Below are positions 1-12,103 of a stretch of DNA of 64,000 nt, in pieces. Under the pieces are notes generated by a model. That model was given only the letters and a program-made list of their open reading frames with translations. It was not told where the DNA came from and did no database searches. Where the stretch lies: NCBI GenBank assembly GCA_027886185.1, contig WOAB01000040.1, positions 3,410,001-3,474,000 on the forward strand, given 5' to 3'. Position 1 is the first letter of the stretch. Each line of letters starts with the position of its first letter. A program made the translations under genes and the position numbers. The DNA comes from Rheum nobile. Lineage: Eukaryota; Streptophyta; Magnoliopsida; Caryophyllales; Polygonaceae.

Positions 1-236
1 AATGACTTTTGTGTTAGCTGTATTAGGATTTAGGATTCGTATCAATCAAACTTGAAAGTGAGACCATTCTGGAGTAAACAATTTTATTTTGGATTAAATT
101 ATTTTATGGGTAATATTTTAGGCAATTTTATCATGGAAGAATTGTTCAAGTAACGCATCTTGTAATATTATTTTGTCAAATAATTTTTTTCCATCGTGGA
201 AAATGGGGTTTTGTTAATGAAAATTGAAATCTGTTA

Positions 237-555
237 GGTTGTCAACAACTGCACTTTCCATAGAGTGAAATAGTAATAGCAACAATTTTATCAAATCACA
301 AATCGTACCCACTGATATGTATATACGCATCAATACAAGAACAATCACCCATGGAAAGCATATTTTTAGTCCATAACTTTATTCTACATAAAACAATAAG
401 TAGGGTTGTCAGCAACTGCACTTTCCATAGAGTAAAATAGTAATAGCAGGAATTTCAGCGCATCACAAATCATACCCACTGATATGTAAATACGCATCAA
501 CACAAGAACAATCACCCATGAAAAGCATATTTTTAGTCCATAACTTTATTCTATC
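237..555. repeat. Tandem duplication, two units of about 150 bp, period 167 bp
   Basis: The segment starting GGTTGTCAACAACTGCAC at 237 recurs at 404 with about ten substitutions and runs to about 555, both copies ending near CATAACTTTATTCTA. It lies downstream of the acyl carrier protein gene. The flanks 1-236 and 556-812 hold nothing else I recognise; 556-812 should contain that gene's 3' UTR. Confidence 0.85.
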
Positions 556-812
556 ACACAATGAAATAGGCTTGATAACGACATTCCCCATCAAAACATA
601 ACAATGCTATTTCTCACATGCTAAATTCATGCAGAATAGCATGTTTTGATGTTCACTAATCCTCGCTACATTCTGAAGCAAACATGAATTGACATTGAAA
701 TATAAAGATTACAAGCTATTATCTCCATGGGATTTGTAAACATCCAAGACCCTCAAAATTATGGAATAAAAAATAGGAAGGTGGCAAACTGTCCACCTAG
801 ACCCTCTCCTAT

Positions 813-2615
813 CTATTTTGCTTGAGGGTGAGATGCAATAAAATCAACAGCCATGCTGACTGAACTAATCTTGTTAGCCTCGTTATCGGGGATCTCAAAA
901 CCAAACTCCTCCTCTAGAGCCATAACAATCTCAATAGTATCCAAGCTATCAAGCCCAATATCATTTTGGAAGTGCGCATTTGGTGTGACTTGAGCAAGGC
1001 AAAATGAAATGTTAAACCAAATAGCCATCACAGATGGATAGATACTTGAAATATGAAGCATAACCTATAAAAATAAATCTTGCACAATGAAAAAAGTCAA
1101 TAAATTTATATGCATATAGTGCAAATGTTACATATCAAACCTGATAGTGTTACGTAATGTATAAATCCATGACTAAGTTCCTAGTGATGACATATCACGT
1201 GATTAATCATCTATTGCAATAATAAGCCATAAGCAAAAAAATGTATTATATGTTATAAGAAGACAAACACTTCAAATAGGATGCGTCAATATTTTGTAAG
1301 GAACGATCTGAAGAAGAGGAAAAAAAAAGGAAACCCATGCCACATTTTAGTAAGAGCTCATGTCCTAGTCACATCACAAAACAGAACATATATTTATAAA
1401 TTGTCATGACACTAGTCGTTTTGCAATGTTTTATATAACCACCCCTCATGTTCAATTATTCCTTCAACCATCCATAATCTCACTACCCACACACCTTATT
1501 CCCATTGAAAATGGCTTTTGAACCTCAATATGTTGAATCGTTCAAGAGTAATTCAATAAAGCAAAACAAGTTTAATTCGAAGTCATTACATCATGTCAAG
1601 AATTTCAATGCCATTTAAAAACACAAAGAAAGGAATGAGTGATAAGGTTATTCATTGCTTTATGTCAACCCCTAAACAATATTGAGTTAACACTACCAAA
1701 AACAAAACTGAGAATGAGAATGAAGCATCCGTTGCTCCCCCTTACTGAATGGAAACACCACCACAAGAAACCATCTGGGCGATGGTGCCAGTTGCCAAAA
1801 GGGGGTAAAACGTCCACAGTTTCCATAGTTGTTGAGAGTCAGACACTAAACTGTACAATCTTGGAGCGGAATGAATGAAGAGTCACTATGCTGATAACCG
1901 AAACCCTTTGGCTCCTATATTTCAACCAAACAATTACAACGGGACAATACTGGTGCAATTATGAAATCTATTCATGTGTTTGGTTGTGCAAAAGTTTCCG
2001 GGTTCATCCATTCCGAATATTTAGTGAACTATATTCTCCTTCTCCAACGAGCAAAAGTCTCATGCTTTTCTGGTTTGAATTCTTTTGTCGTTCTGATTTG
2101 AATTCTAACTAGGGTTTGGTTGATTTTAGTTCAGATTGTGTTGAATGTAAACTAAGTTAGTGATGTGGTGGTGGACCAGCGATGGTTCGGTGGTTGTGGG
2201 AACCCTAATTTGAATCGTAATCTAACCCCCACACCAACGTGAAGGACATTTCCACTCGATCAATTCTCCAGCCTTATTCGACCTCACACAATTAACCATT
2301 TGACCCCAACACCTATACTAGAAAGCAAACCCTAACAAAAACACATGACAATATGCTTATTAATCGAAAAAGACTGTGAAACTCGAGAATGAATACCTTG
2401 GAAGGATCAACTTTTTGGAAGTTCTTGATGACAGAAACTACATGATCGGTGACCTCAGATTTGTCGAGGAAGGAGCCCCTGGCTTCATCGGAAAAATTGC
2501 GTCCGAGGAGGTTGTTAAACGCAGTTGAGAGTGAGAACGAGTTATTGGTAGTATATTGGGAGATGGATCTTGGCTGTACCCTAAGGTATTTCAGGATTGC
2601 ACTCCGAGCCACCAT
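813..2615 (-). CDS. mtACP: Mitochondrial acyl carrier protein, two exons
   Basis: Small carrier protein of mitochondrial type II fatty-acid synthesis. It holds growing acyl chains, including the lipoate precursor, on a phosphopantetheine arm, and is often also a complex I subunit. Exon 1 (2615-2397, 73 codons) encodes a basic N-terminus typical of a mitochondrial presequence, then the start of the carrier domain, ending VDPSK. Exon 2 (about 989-813) encodes the rest with the attachment motif GLDSLD (Ser about residue 88), ending ASHPQAK. Total is about 131 residues, normal for the family. The start at 2615 was chosen because upstream in-frame codons do not look like a presequence. The intron 2396-990 starts GT, but keeping frame requires exon 2 to begin GTC directly after AA, not AG; the nearest AG lies one base further on and would shift the frame. 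The gene is clearly recognisable, but this acceptor needs checking. Confidence 0.85.
990..2396 (-). other. Intron of the acyl carrier protein gene
   Basis: Donor GTATTC follows AAG at 2397. The 3' end reads CTCAA|GTC at 990/989. The interior is AT-rich; I see no conserved gene or mobile element in it, and the small open frames at 1639-1878 and 1888-2112 match nothing I know. Confidence 0.7.
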
Positions 2616-3289
2616 TTTTGTTGGGAGAAGAGAAAGAGAGAGCTCAACAACGTTTGGGGGAGAGATGAAGGGTCCATAAAACGTAATTCTTCCTCTAGGT
2701 TTATGCTTCAACGGCGTAATTTGTTGAGCACATAAAAAATAAAATAAAATAATTTGGTTAATTATATTTCAGAGCACGACTACATTTTTTTGTATTTTAA
2801 TTTGTTTATATGTGATTTTGTTTGTATCTTTTAACTATGTATTGATTTGCTTAAGTTATCTTGCACCACATTACTTTATCTTGTGTTTATAATATTTTGT
2901 TTTCTATTCTTGATTAATTGCATTCCTTTTGGACTATTTTTGTGCACTTCATTTTTCATTATATCGTGCATCTAATTTTTGTTTGTATGTTTACGTCATT
3001 TTGATTCTATTTTGTGATTTTTTTATCTAAATTGTGTTCTTCTTCGTAGTTTATGAACGAAGCAAACATCCGGCTTTGAAAAAGAAGAAAGATGTGTTTG
3101 TAAAAGAGAATGATACAAGAAGCCAAGCAGGATTACCAGGTGATTTAGGCTAGGATTCAATTCCGTCTAATGCCAACAGTTTTTAATGTTGTTCAACTTT
3201 CGAGACACGAGCCTAATGTGCCTGAATTAATAGGACATTCTATAGAAAAAAAACTAGAGGAGGCTCAAAGAGCTAATATATTTTGTTTT

Positions 3290-5390
3290 TGCTTGTGCAT
3301 CACATTACTTATATTTTGGCACCAGTTTCTCTTTCCTTGTTTACTACTGTATTCTAAGTTGTGCACCACCGTATTATACACTTGTACACCAACTTAACTC
3401 TGTTTTGTGCACTGCACTATAAAAAGTTTGTGCACCAGTTTCACTCTTTTTTTGTGTATCAGTGTACTATAAGTTGTGCACCACATATTATATATTATGC
3501 ACCAATAGACTTTCTTTTGTGCACTTGTTCACTATAAGTTGAATGGTTCAACAATATTAACTAGTATAGTAAAGTAGTGATTATTAGTGATGATACTTTT
3601 ATGTTATTGATTGTTTTCATAACAACGTATGAAGGTCAAGAACTTAATTGGTGCAGTTTCTATCAGTTCTCCTCCCGATGAGAAGAATACGAAGAGTAAT
3701 TTTTTTTTAATTCAAAAAAATTGTGGTTCGTAGTTTTTATAATCTTGTGCATTTGTTGATCACTATTTTTTGCATTTTTGTTTTTGTTTATTGTAGGCAA
3801 ACTTAAGTTCACGTTTGATACAACCCCTTCATCAAAGATAAAAAGGGTTTCTTCTTCAAACACTTCAAGAATGTTCGTTGTTGTTGTTTCCAAGGAGGCA
3901 TCAAAATCCTTTGAGCCTATGGCTACCAAAAGCAAAGCCCCCATTAGAAGGCTTAAAGAAAGGAGATCCTTATCGCTACTAATAAATACAATTGTCGGGT
4001 ACAATGCAGCTCAGAGGGATGCATTGACTCGTATGAGCTTTGGTTACATGCTTACATGGAAGGTGAATGTGCTGTCAGGCACTTTGTGCCACTTTAGAGT
4101 CTTTGCAGTACCTTGGATTGGCAAGGGGCTTAATGAAGATTATTCCTAACTACAGTACTAGCCAAGTTTGTTTCAGAGGAAGAATGGATAATTACATAAT
4201 ATAGGACGCGCCTAACAAGGTATCAGAGGCTTCCACATTTCTGAAGATCAACGAGGCATTTGAGAAGATTATCAACCTCAAGTTTGTTTCTAACTCTCAG
4301 CGCCAATCTTCTCAGTCTCAAGACAACCATGATAAGTTCTTTTCATACCCTTATGTTATCAAGTGCATCGAAGAGATCGAGGCAACATCCTGGATGGTAG
4401 CGAACGGTCCTATTGAGGAAACTCATATGCCGTTTAGCGATGTTGTTTACACGGAGATGGATTCTCCCATGCACGATGCTCGGACCACACCTGAGGCTGC
4501 TAAATACATTGAGGAAGATGAAGTGGATATTGCTCTTGGTGAGGAATGAAGTTCAATTGTGATTTCTAAAGAAATGGAAGATGAGGAAGGGAAGAAGGGA
4601 AGGATGAATGATGAAGGAGAAGTATGAGAGGTAAAAAATGAAGATGACAAGAAGGATGGGAATGATGATGATCATGAGGATATAAATGATGTTGGGAAGA
4701 GGGATGAAGGGCACAGAGATGATGAAGATGAAGCTAAGAGTGGAAATGATGAAGGCAAGGAACGAGAAGAATAGAGGAAGAACGAAATGGATGAGGACAT
4801 GGGAAAGGAGAAGGATGGGATGGATGAGGCTGTAAGAAAAGACAATCAAATGGAGGAGGATGCATCTAAGGGGGGAGGAAAGGAGGTGATCCATCAATCC
4901 CAATTTTCAAAGAATGAGATGGATTCCGAAAAGACAATAACTAAAGATGAACAACCGCATGAGTCACCAAAGTCTAAGAAGTTTACAGCTCATGGACTTT
5001 TTTTGATTTGGGGATTGATTTCACTCTTGAGAAGGTTGCGAGCATTGGAAAGGTACCAATGTCATATTATTTTGTGCATTTTGTTTTTGAAACATTTGTG
5101 CATCGATTTTATTCACTTATGTGTACCACCTTTTGCCTTCTATTGATTTTGTGTACAAGATTATATTTTTTTTGTGCACTATATTTCTTTTGTTTGTGCA
5201 CCACTTGTTTTAGTGTTGTGCACCACATTTTTCATGTAAAGTGTTTTACAAGTGCACCACCTTAGCTTTTGTTGTGCACCATTTTATCTTTTTCTATGCA
5301 CTACTTCCACTTTTGTTTATACACCCACATGTTAAAATGTTGTGCAATACATTTTCGTTGTAAGTGTTTAATTGTGCAACACCTTATGTT
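3290..5390 (+). repeat. Dispersed TTGTGCACCA decamer, left block
   Basis: Variants of TTGTGCACCA (also TTGTGCACTA, TTGTGCAACA) recur irregularly about every 25-60 bp in 3290-3540 and 5060-5390. They are absent from the intervening coding-like stretch 3800-5000. The motif core TGTGCA is half of a palindrome. The spacing is too loose for a minisatellite. Confidence 0.8.
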
Positions 5391-5392
5391 TT

Positions 5393-5530
5393 CACTACTA
5401 CAATATTGACCTAAGGAAGCGGTCAATAACTGCTACAATAAGTATCAAAAACGCTGCCTTACGTCAAATGTAGCGGTTTCTAACCGCTTCATCTGCTCGC
5501 GCTGCATTAGACCTAATGAAGCGGTTTTTG
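5393..5530 (+). repeat. CACTA left terminal inverted repeat and subterminal repeats
   Basis: The 17-bp TIR lies at 5393-5409, followed by GCGGTC, AACCGCTTC, GCTGCATTAG and AAGCGGTTTTT motifs in both orientations. Such short repeats are where the TNPA-type protein binds in known CACTA elements (family knowledge). Confidence 0.85.
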
Positions 5531-7881
5531 TAAGGTTTTGGGGCGACTCTTATTCCGAACAAAAGACTTTAACCTTCCAAGGTTTCTTTCAATCGGATAC
5601 ATCCATCTCACACAAACAGCCCCCCCCCCCCCCCCCCCCCCCCCAAGTCTAATCTCTTCAACTAAGTGGACAAACAAGTGAACTATAATGTCGAAAAAAG
5701 CAGGAGGAAATATCATTTCAAGCTGACACAAAACCTCAGTAATCTTAGATTGCAGATAATCCAAATCTTTAGGATCAATAACTTTACTGCATATAGCCTT
5801 GATAAAAGCACTCAACCTCATCAAAGGTTCAATAACATCCTTGTGCAAACTTGTCTTTGCAGCAATTGGAAGTAAATATTGCATCATGAAGTGAGCATCA
5901 TGGCTCTTGTAACCTGTAATCTTCCTATCCTTCATTTGAACACATCGTGAAATGTTAGAATCACAAACTTGCGGCAACTTGGCATTCTTAATGACACTAC
6001 AAAATCTGCTCTTCTCTTCCACTGTCATCCAAAAGCGTGACTTTGCCATTTCAATACATTCACCATCATCAGATTATTTAGGTTGAAGCTCCTGCATGAT
6101 ATCTAGTTCTAGCAAGTCCATTTGTGCCTTCAAATGATCTTTACTTTTTTTCATAAATATTCAACAATGTGCCAATCACAATATCACATATGTTCTTCTC
6201 TATATGCATCACATCGAGACAATGACAACAAACAATACGCACCTAATAAGGCAAATAAAAAAATATTGATTTTTTTCCAAGGGCAGATTTCGTTTGTATC
6301 CTCCTCCTCTTCCTCCTCCTTCTCCTCATCCACCACTACTTTCTTCTTGTTCTCCTTCTTCTTATTGTTTCTCTTCTTCTTCTGGTTGTTCTTTTTCTTT
6401 GGTTTATTCTTTCCAAAATCATTCTTAAAATCAGATAGCAACTCCAAAACTTCAGTTCCTGACAAGCGGACTGGTGCATCTCCACTCTCATACTTCCCAT
6501 TGAAATGACATTTATTACGCCGATATGGATGATTCTTATCCAAAAATCTGCGGTGATCCATATAACATGTATTTCTACTATGCTTCAAATACTGTGAGCG
6601 AGTATCGCAATGGCAGCAAGGGTATGCCAATTTTCCTTTTGTGCTCCATCCCGATAACATCGCATAAGCAGGGAAATCACTTATGGTAAACATCAAGGCT
6701 GCACGCATATTAAACATTTGGTTTCTCGAAGCATTGTATGCTTCTATGCCAGACTCCCATAGTTCTTTTAGATCTTTCACTAATGGTTGCATGTAGACAT
6801 CAATGTTGTTTCCTGGTGATAAAGGTCCTGGAATGAGCAGGGCTAGCATTAAAAACTTACCCTTCATAGACATCCACGGTGGTAAGTTATAATTGCTCAG
6901 CATAACTGGCCAGGTACTATGCACAATGCTCCTTGTATTAAATGGATTAAATCCATCACTAGTTAAACCTAATCTCACATTGCATGGATCTTCAGCAAAC
7001 GAAGGATACGATGAATCAAAATTCTTCCAATCTTCACCATCAGCCGGGTGCCTTAAAATCCCATCATTTGGACGTCCATTTGCATGCCATGTCATGTAGC
7101 GGGCAGTTTCTAGGCACATAAATAACCTTTGCAACCTTTTTTTAATGGGGAAGTATCTCAGAACTTTGGCCGGAATTCGACGAACCTTACCAGTTTCCTC
7201 ATCTTTGTCATCTGATTTCCAGCGAGAAGCCTTGCATATATGACAACTTGTTGCTTCAGCATTATCCTCCCAATACAACATGCAATCGTTAGGACATGCA
7301 TCAATCTTGATATAGTCTAGACCCAATGCCTTCAACACATTACTGGCCTCATGAAATGAACTAGGTAACTTGATATCAGGCTTCATCGCTTTTAGAAGTT
7401 TCAGCAGATCAGTGAATGCCCCATTGCTCAGCTTATGGTCCCGCTTATAAACAAACAATCGAATCAGAAAAGAAAGCCTCGAAAAATCTTTGCAACCAGG
7501 ATATAGTTCTTCTTGGCCCTCTGTCACTAACTTGTAAAAAGTCTTTGTATCCTCATCTAGACCATTTCTCAATGTATCATGTAACAGATCATCAATTCTA
7601 TCATCAAAGTTGTTCAGGTCTTCATTATCAATTGCCCCTCTTTCATGATTCACTGCCTCTATTTGTTCCTCTGGTAGTCGAACAAATCCTTTAGCAATCA
7701 TATGATCTTTTACCGTGTTTCGACATAACCAATTTCTGAGATGACAAACTTTACAGGGACAACGAATTTCATTTCCCTTGCCTTCAATTGCAAATGCTCT
7801 CTCGATATACTCATCCACTCCTTTTTCATATTCTTTGCTCCATCGAGGAAACATCCACCACTTTAAGTTACTTGTATCCAT
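5513..7881 (-). pseudogene. CACTA transposase (TNP2/TNPD type), broken and C-terminally truncated
   Basis: From 7881 a 500-residue open stretch encodes the N-terminal transposase-associated domain (start MDTSNLKWWMFPRWSKEYEKG, Cys-rich CPCKVCHLRNWL) and then the Tnp2 domain (ALGLDYIKIDACPNDCMLYW, CHICKASRWK). A Lys/Glu-rich linker at about 6290-6430 follows. Near 6190-6250 the frame is lost: the family motif LDVMHIEKNICD is readable only in another frame. An in-frame TAA lies at 6074-6076. From 6049 the DUF4218-like part reads on (KSHDAHFMMQYLLPIA, LVEEIRLGG, MYPIERNLGRLKSFVRNKSRP), interrupted by a C-run (5618-5644) read as poly-Gly. The reading frame then runs straight into the left subterminal repeats at 5513, so the usual following DUF4216 part is missing. 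The element could move only with enzyme supplied in trans. Confidence 0.85.
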
Positions 7882-8638
7882 GATAATAGAATTACTGTAA
7901 TGTGAAACCTATTCTCCATTAACAAGCAACCCAAGGAAGAACCCAAAAAAAAAACATAAACCAATACTTTATTATAATAGCATAATTATTCAACTAAGTA
8001 GCTAAAAATAGAATTATCAAGTGTAAAAACCAATTTTCACAATTTCTATTCCCATCGAAAAAATCGTCTTAGAACAAAATAATCTACCAAATTGCACCAG
8101 AGGCAAAAACATAATCAATGGATGCATATGCTATGATTACATAAAGCTGACTATTCATTCAATTGAATAAGGCACATGTCATCATTGAGTTCACCTACAT
8201 ATGAAGCTAAGACAAGTTGGTTTTAGTTTTGACTTTGGAATTTTAGACGATTAATAAAGTTACAACTAATTTACTGAAGGCATATCAGCACAAAAAATGT
8301 CAACTTATATGACATGAGCCGAAACAATTTGGACCCAACAGAGTAGTCAATTCAAAAGCTTCTAGTTACCTGGCCAGTTATCAATCTTGAGCCACCAATT
8401 GCTGATGGTGGTTGTGATGCACGACGTTGTGGTTGTTGCTGCTGGGACTACTCTTGCTTTTGCAAAGCTATTGCGAAGTGCAAATCAGAACTATAACGAA
8501 AACCCACACCTAGTATGCAAAAGAGAAGAGAGTAACTAAGTGAGAAAGAAAATTGCAGAGAGACCCTTGTATGAAATATTGAAATGTAACATGCCTACAA
8601 GTTTTAAGGCCTGTGAAAGTAATGATTGTGGAACAAAA

Positions 8639-8917
8639 GAATTCAGCAGAAAAAAAAGTAGCATCACATCACAATTTGACAAGAGAAGAGTAATTATGAG
8701 TTCATCTGTGCTGCATCAAGACTTTTCTTTTGCGTTCTTTTTTAAATAATTGTGGAACTACAAACTTAATAAAAAAAGAATTCAGCAAAAAAAAAGCAGC
8801 ATCACATCACAATTTGACAAGAGAAGAGTAATTATGAGTTCATCTGTGCTGCAACAAGACTTTTCTTTTGCGTTCTTTTTTAAATAATTGTGGAACTACA
8901 AACTTAATAAAAAAAGA
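8639..8917. repeat. Tandem duplication within the CACTA element, period about 139 bp
   Basis: A unit starting GAATTCAGCA at 8639 recurs at 8778 and is almost identical over its whole length, ending CAAACTTAATAAAAAAAG both times. No coding potential is apparent. Confidence 0.9.
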
Positions 8918-11046
8918 AAATATATATGCATTCATGTTTTTTAAGTCTCTAGTAGATGAAGAATAATCACAATTTGACAATTAGCATGCAACTGAACATG
9001 ATTTTTATTTGTATTTTATAGATGAACAAGTTCCAGATAGATTATACAATTCCGCTTGGTTATTGCTAGCTGGTTAAGTGTTGCATAAATTACAAAACAA
9101 GAGTGCCTCTGTTTGTGACATAGTATAATATTAATACGGAGTAAGAAACAACAAGAATGTATCTTTTTTTTGTCAAAAGAATGCATCTGTTTATGACATA
9201 GTATAGTATTCTCTTTATGCAGTTGTTATCATAAAATAAGCAACTACTTTTCTACTTACACCTAAACTTCTGAAAGCAACCTTCTAGTGGATTGGATTAG
9301 AAACAAAGTGACTTACATACTTGTTGCATTTGCAAAGTGACTTTTCTTACCCTGATGTTATGGGTTATGTTGATAGTTGATTTTATAGGCAAGAATTGTT
9401 CAATTATGTCTTTGAATTAAGAAGGTCTATAGTACTAGTCAAAGCACAAAGACCAAAGCTTTCACCATAATTTCAGGGGTTTGGAATTGATTAGATTTCA
9501 AGCTATGTATTTGACAGCCATTGGTCATCCTATTGAGGCTTGCGAAAGTTCAGTTGCCCATTCCCCCCAAAAAGAAAAAGTTCAGTTGCCCAAAATTCTG
9601 AATGTAGGATAAGAAAACATATTGCGTTTCCATTTCAGGTTGGTTAGTCTCTTATGCAGCAACCTCCCTACCCTGTGAACAAAGGGAGAAAAAAAAATCA
9701 GTATCTCCAAATAACATAACTTCTACGAGTATGAATTGTGGTATTATAATATGCAGATATAAGTAGGCTACAATGGAGAAAGTATCGTTTTTCAAAAGCA
9801 GAAACACAACCCTAAAGAACTATTCTGAACAACCATACTACTCAACAAGGTTGGAAGATAAAACATGAATATTGATTCAGTCGGTGTAGTTTTTGTTTGC
9901 TGAATACTTAAATTTTACAAACAAATGTAGAGCTTAAGGATCATACAAAAATCCACATGGCTGCACACCAGCCATCACATATAGAAGACATTTCTACTGG
10001 TTACAGTTACAAACTTATAAAGTATGCAGAACCTCTATATCCATCCAGAATTTCTTACATTACATGCACACATTGGATCACATATGTCAATGGCAGATCA
10101 ATGAACGCATAAAAGTTATCACAGCTAGATATAAAAGAAAATGCTAGGTCTGATTTGGGTATAGACAATGTACATGTTTCAGTTGGCAGCTAGCAGTTTT
10201 GTAGCATAGTTGGTGGGATAGTACTCAAGGGTGCTAAAGGAGAAATCAAATTATTTATTGTTGTTCCTTTGTCTCAAGTGTGTAGATTCATATGAGATAT
10301 GAGAGCTCTTGAAATCATGACAAATTGACAGCGGACACTAGTGGGAAACAAGGGGAGAAATTTGTCCAGAGAAAGAGGACATACATCTATGGATAGTTTT
10401 ACATGAGGCTTGATCCTAGAAAAACCTTCTCTGATTTTTATTTTTATTTTTGGTGTGTGTAAGGGAATAAAGTTTGACATTTTTGCTTTACTTTGATTGA
10501 GATCCAGCTTTGGCTCAATGTAGATGACATGGGTCCATGGGGGGGGGGGGGGGGCAAAAGTGCAATCTCATTATTGTGTGCCCCCTTCAACTTCAAATTA
10601 ATTTCTCAAGTTCTGTGCAGTCACATGGTGAAGCCAAATGCACTTCAAACATCCTTTCATGCTTACTGTCATTTACTGAATCCTTTCTATTTGCACTCCT
10701 CTGAATTTGGCATTACAGGACTTGGGAGAAAATCCTACTCTTATCATTCAATGCTATAAGACCCATATATTGCATAAAAATTATGGTGCATGAGAACACC
10801 CTACTCTTATCATTATACCAAACCCATGAACTGAAAAAGAATTTAGAAAATGAAAGGGGATAGAGAAATTGATCCTTGGGCAGCAATTGGTAGGATAACA
10901 CATGTTCAAGTGAGCACACTTAAACCAATTTCACACTCTCAAACAAGCTAATGAATCGTTACTCACAAGCACAATACAATAAAATATACTACTGTAAGAG
11001 GAAAATTAGAAATGTTTGAGATGGTAACGACGATCAAAAGCCTCAA

Positions 11047-11318
11047 AATCAATGCAATATTGACCTTGCACCCTATTCACTTGACAATGTTTGAGAGGCT
11101 ACAATGGAATTAGCCATACACCATTTTTTCTCTTGACCTTGAACTTCTTTAAATTGTTAGACAAAAAATCAGAATCCACATGCACCATTTTTTCTCTTTG
11201 CCGAAGAACACATTCAAAAAATCAAAACTTGGTACAAATACTTAAGGTATAATCAACGCAATATTGACCTTGCACCCTATTCACTTGACAATGTTTGAGA
11301 GGCTACAATGGAATTAGC
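11047..11318. repeat. Direct duplication of about 68 bp, 203 bp apart
   Basis: The block from AATCAATGCAATATTGACC to GGAATTAGC at 11047-11115 recurs at 11250-11318 with one or two changes. A smaller ATGCACCATTTTTTCTCTT repeat lies between them, and three CATTCACATTCCC units follow at 11348-11400. Confidence 0.85.
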
Positions 11319-11638
11319 GAAACGCACTTCACTTTCAATCATTGATCAACAAAAAACATTCACATTCCCAACATTCACATTCCCAACATTCACATTCCCT
11401 AATCTGTCAATTTCAATTACTTGACTAAAATCAGTGAGCAACCACGCATTCAAGCCAATAAATTTAAGAAAGAACAATCAAAACAACATAATCTATGAAT
11501 TGGTTACTTCTTAATCACCAAAATGAGGAAGATGTGGGAGAAAACCTAACCTTGTCTGAGAACTGTGTTGCGAGGGGAGAGAGGGAGACGAGACAACAAT
11601 TTGTCAACAAGAGAAAAGAGCAGAACAAAATCACTGAC

Positions 11639-11732
11639 GGCAGCGGCGGTGCTGCATACGGCGGCACAGGAAGAGAAACGATGGCGGCAGCGGTGGTGCT
11701 GCATATGGTGGCAGAAAAAGAGAATCGATGGC
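11639..11732. repeat. Two-unit minisatellite, period 47 bp
   Basis: GGCAGCGG(C/T)GGTGCTGCATA starts at 11639 and again at 11686, just inside the right subterminal region of the CACTA element. Open frames here on both strands look like by-products of the repeat. Confidence 0.75.
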
Positions 11733-11837
11733 GGCACTGGTTAGTCGAGAGCCCGCGCGACCTTGAGTATAATTGATTTTCTGTCTTCTGAAGCGGGGAG
11801 AAACAATTAGGGCGCGGATAAAAGCGCGCCACACAAC

Positions 11838-12103
11838 CGATGCAATAGGTCCCTCAAACCGCTTCAATAGGATTTTTTTTAATTCATAAGCCGCTGCATT
11901 AGGTGAAAAAACTGCTTCATTAGATTCATATTATAAAACCGCTGCAAAAAGCGCTGCTTTTTACTAAACCGCTAATACTAACCGCTACATTACACAGAAT
12001 CGCCGCAAAAACCGTTACAACAGGTGAACCGCTACCCTAAACCGCTTCCTAATCATACAACCGCTGCCTTCAACCGTTTCATTTGCTCAATATTGTAGTA
12101 GTG
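11838..12103 (-). repeat. CACTA right terminal inverted repeat and subterminal repeats
   Basis: About ten ACCGCT/CCGCTGCA-type motifs lie between 11855 and 12075, and the TIR at 12087-12103. They mirror the left-end motif set. Confidence 0.85.

Larger units (their letters stand above)
5393..12103 (-). mobile_element. CACTA (En/Spm) DNA transposon, complete ends, 6,711 bp
   Basis: The left end reads CACTACTACAATATTGA and the right end is its exact reverse complement: 17-bp terminal inverted repeats beginning CACTA. Both borders carry the 3-bp target duplication TTT (5390-5392 and 12104-12106), as expected for this superfamily. Copies of an AAGCGGT/ACCGCTT motif fill about 120 bp inside the left end and about 250 bp inside the right end, like the subterminal binding repeats of En/Spm. 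The element carries a TNP2-type transposase gene on the minus strand, which is broken. It sits within an intron of the Ulp1-like pseudogene. The stretch 7900-11800 is AT-rich with local duplications; a Gln-rich exon on the minus strand near 8371-8450, ending in a CAG|GTAACT donor, might belong to a second product. Confidence 0.93.

Noticed and set aside
4553..4903. Hydrophobic minus-strand frame of 116 residues
   Set aside because: Antisense shadow of a Lys/Glu/Asp-rich purine tract; the Ile/Leu/Phe composition follows from that.
5618..5644. Poly-C run, also G-runs at 10539-10554, 27963-27973 and 53331-53349
   Set aside because: Homopolymer slippage or assembly artefact is more likely than function; the length at 53331 differs between LTR partners.
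11495..11867. Overlapping open frames on both strands near the CACTA right end
   Set aside because: Produced by the 47-bp minisatellite and subterminal repeats; no family match.
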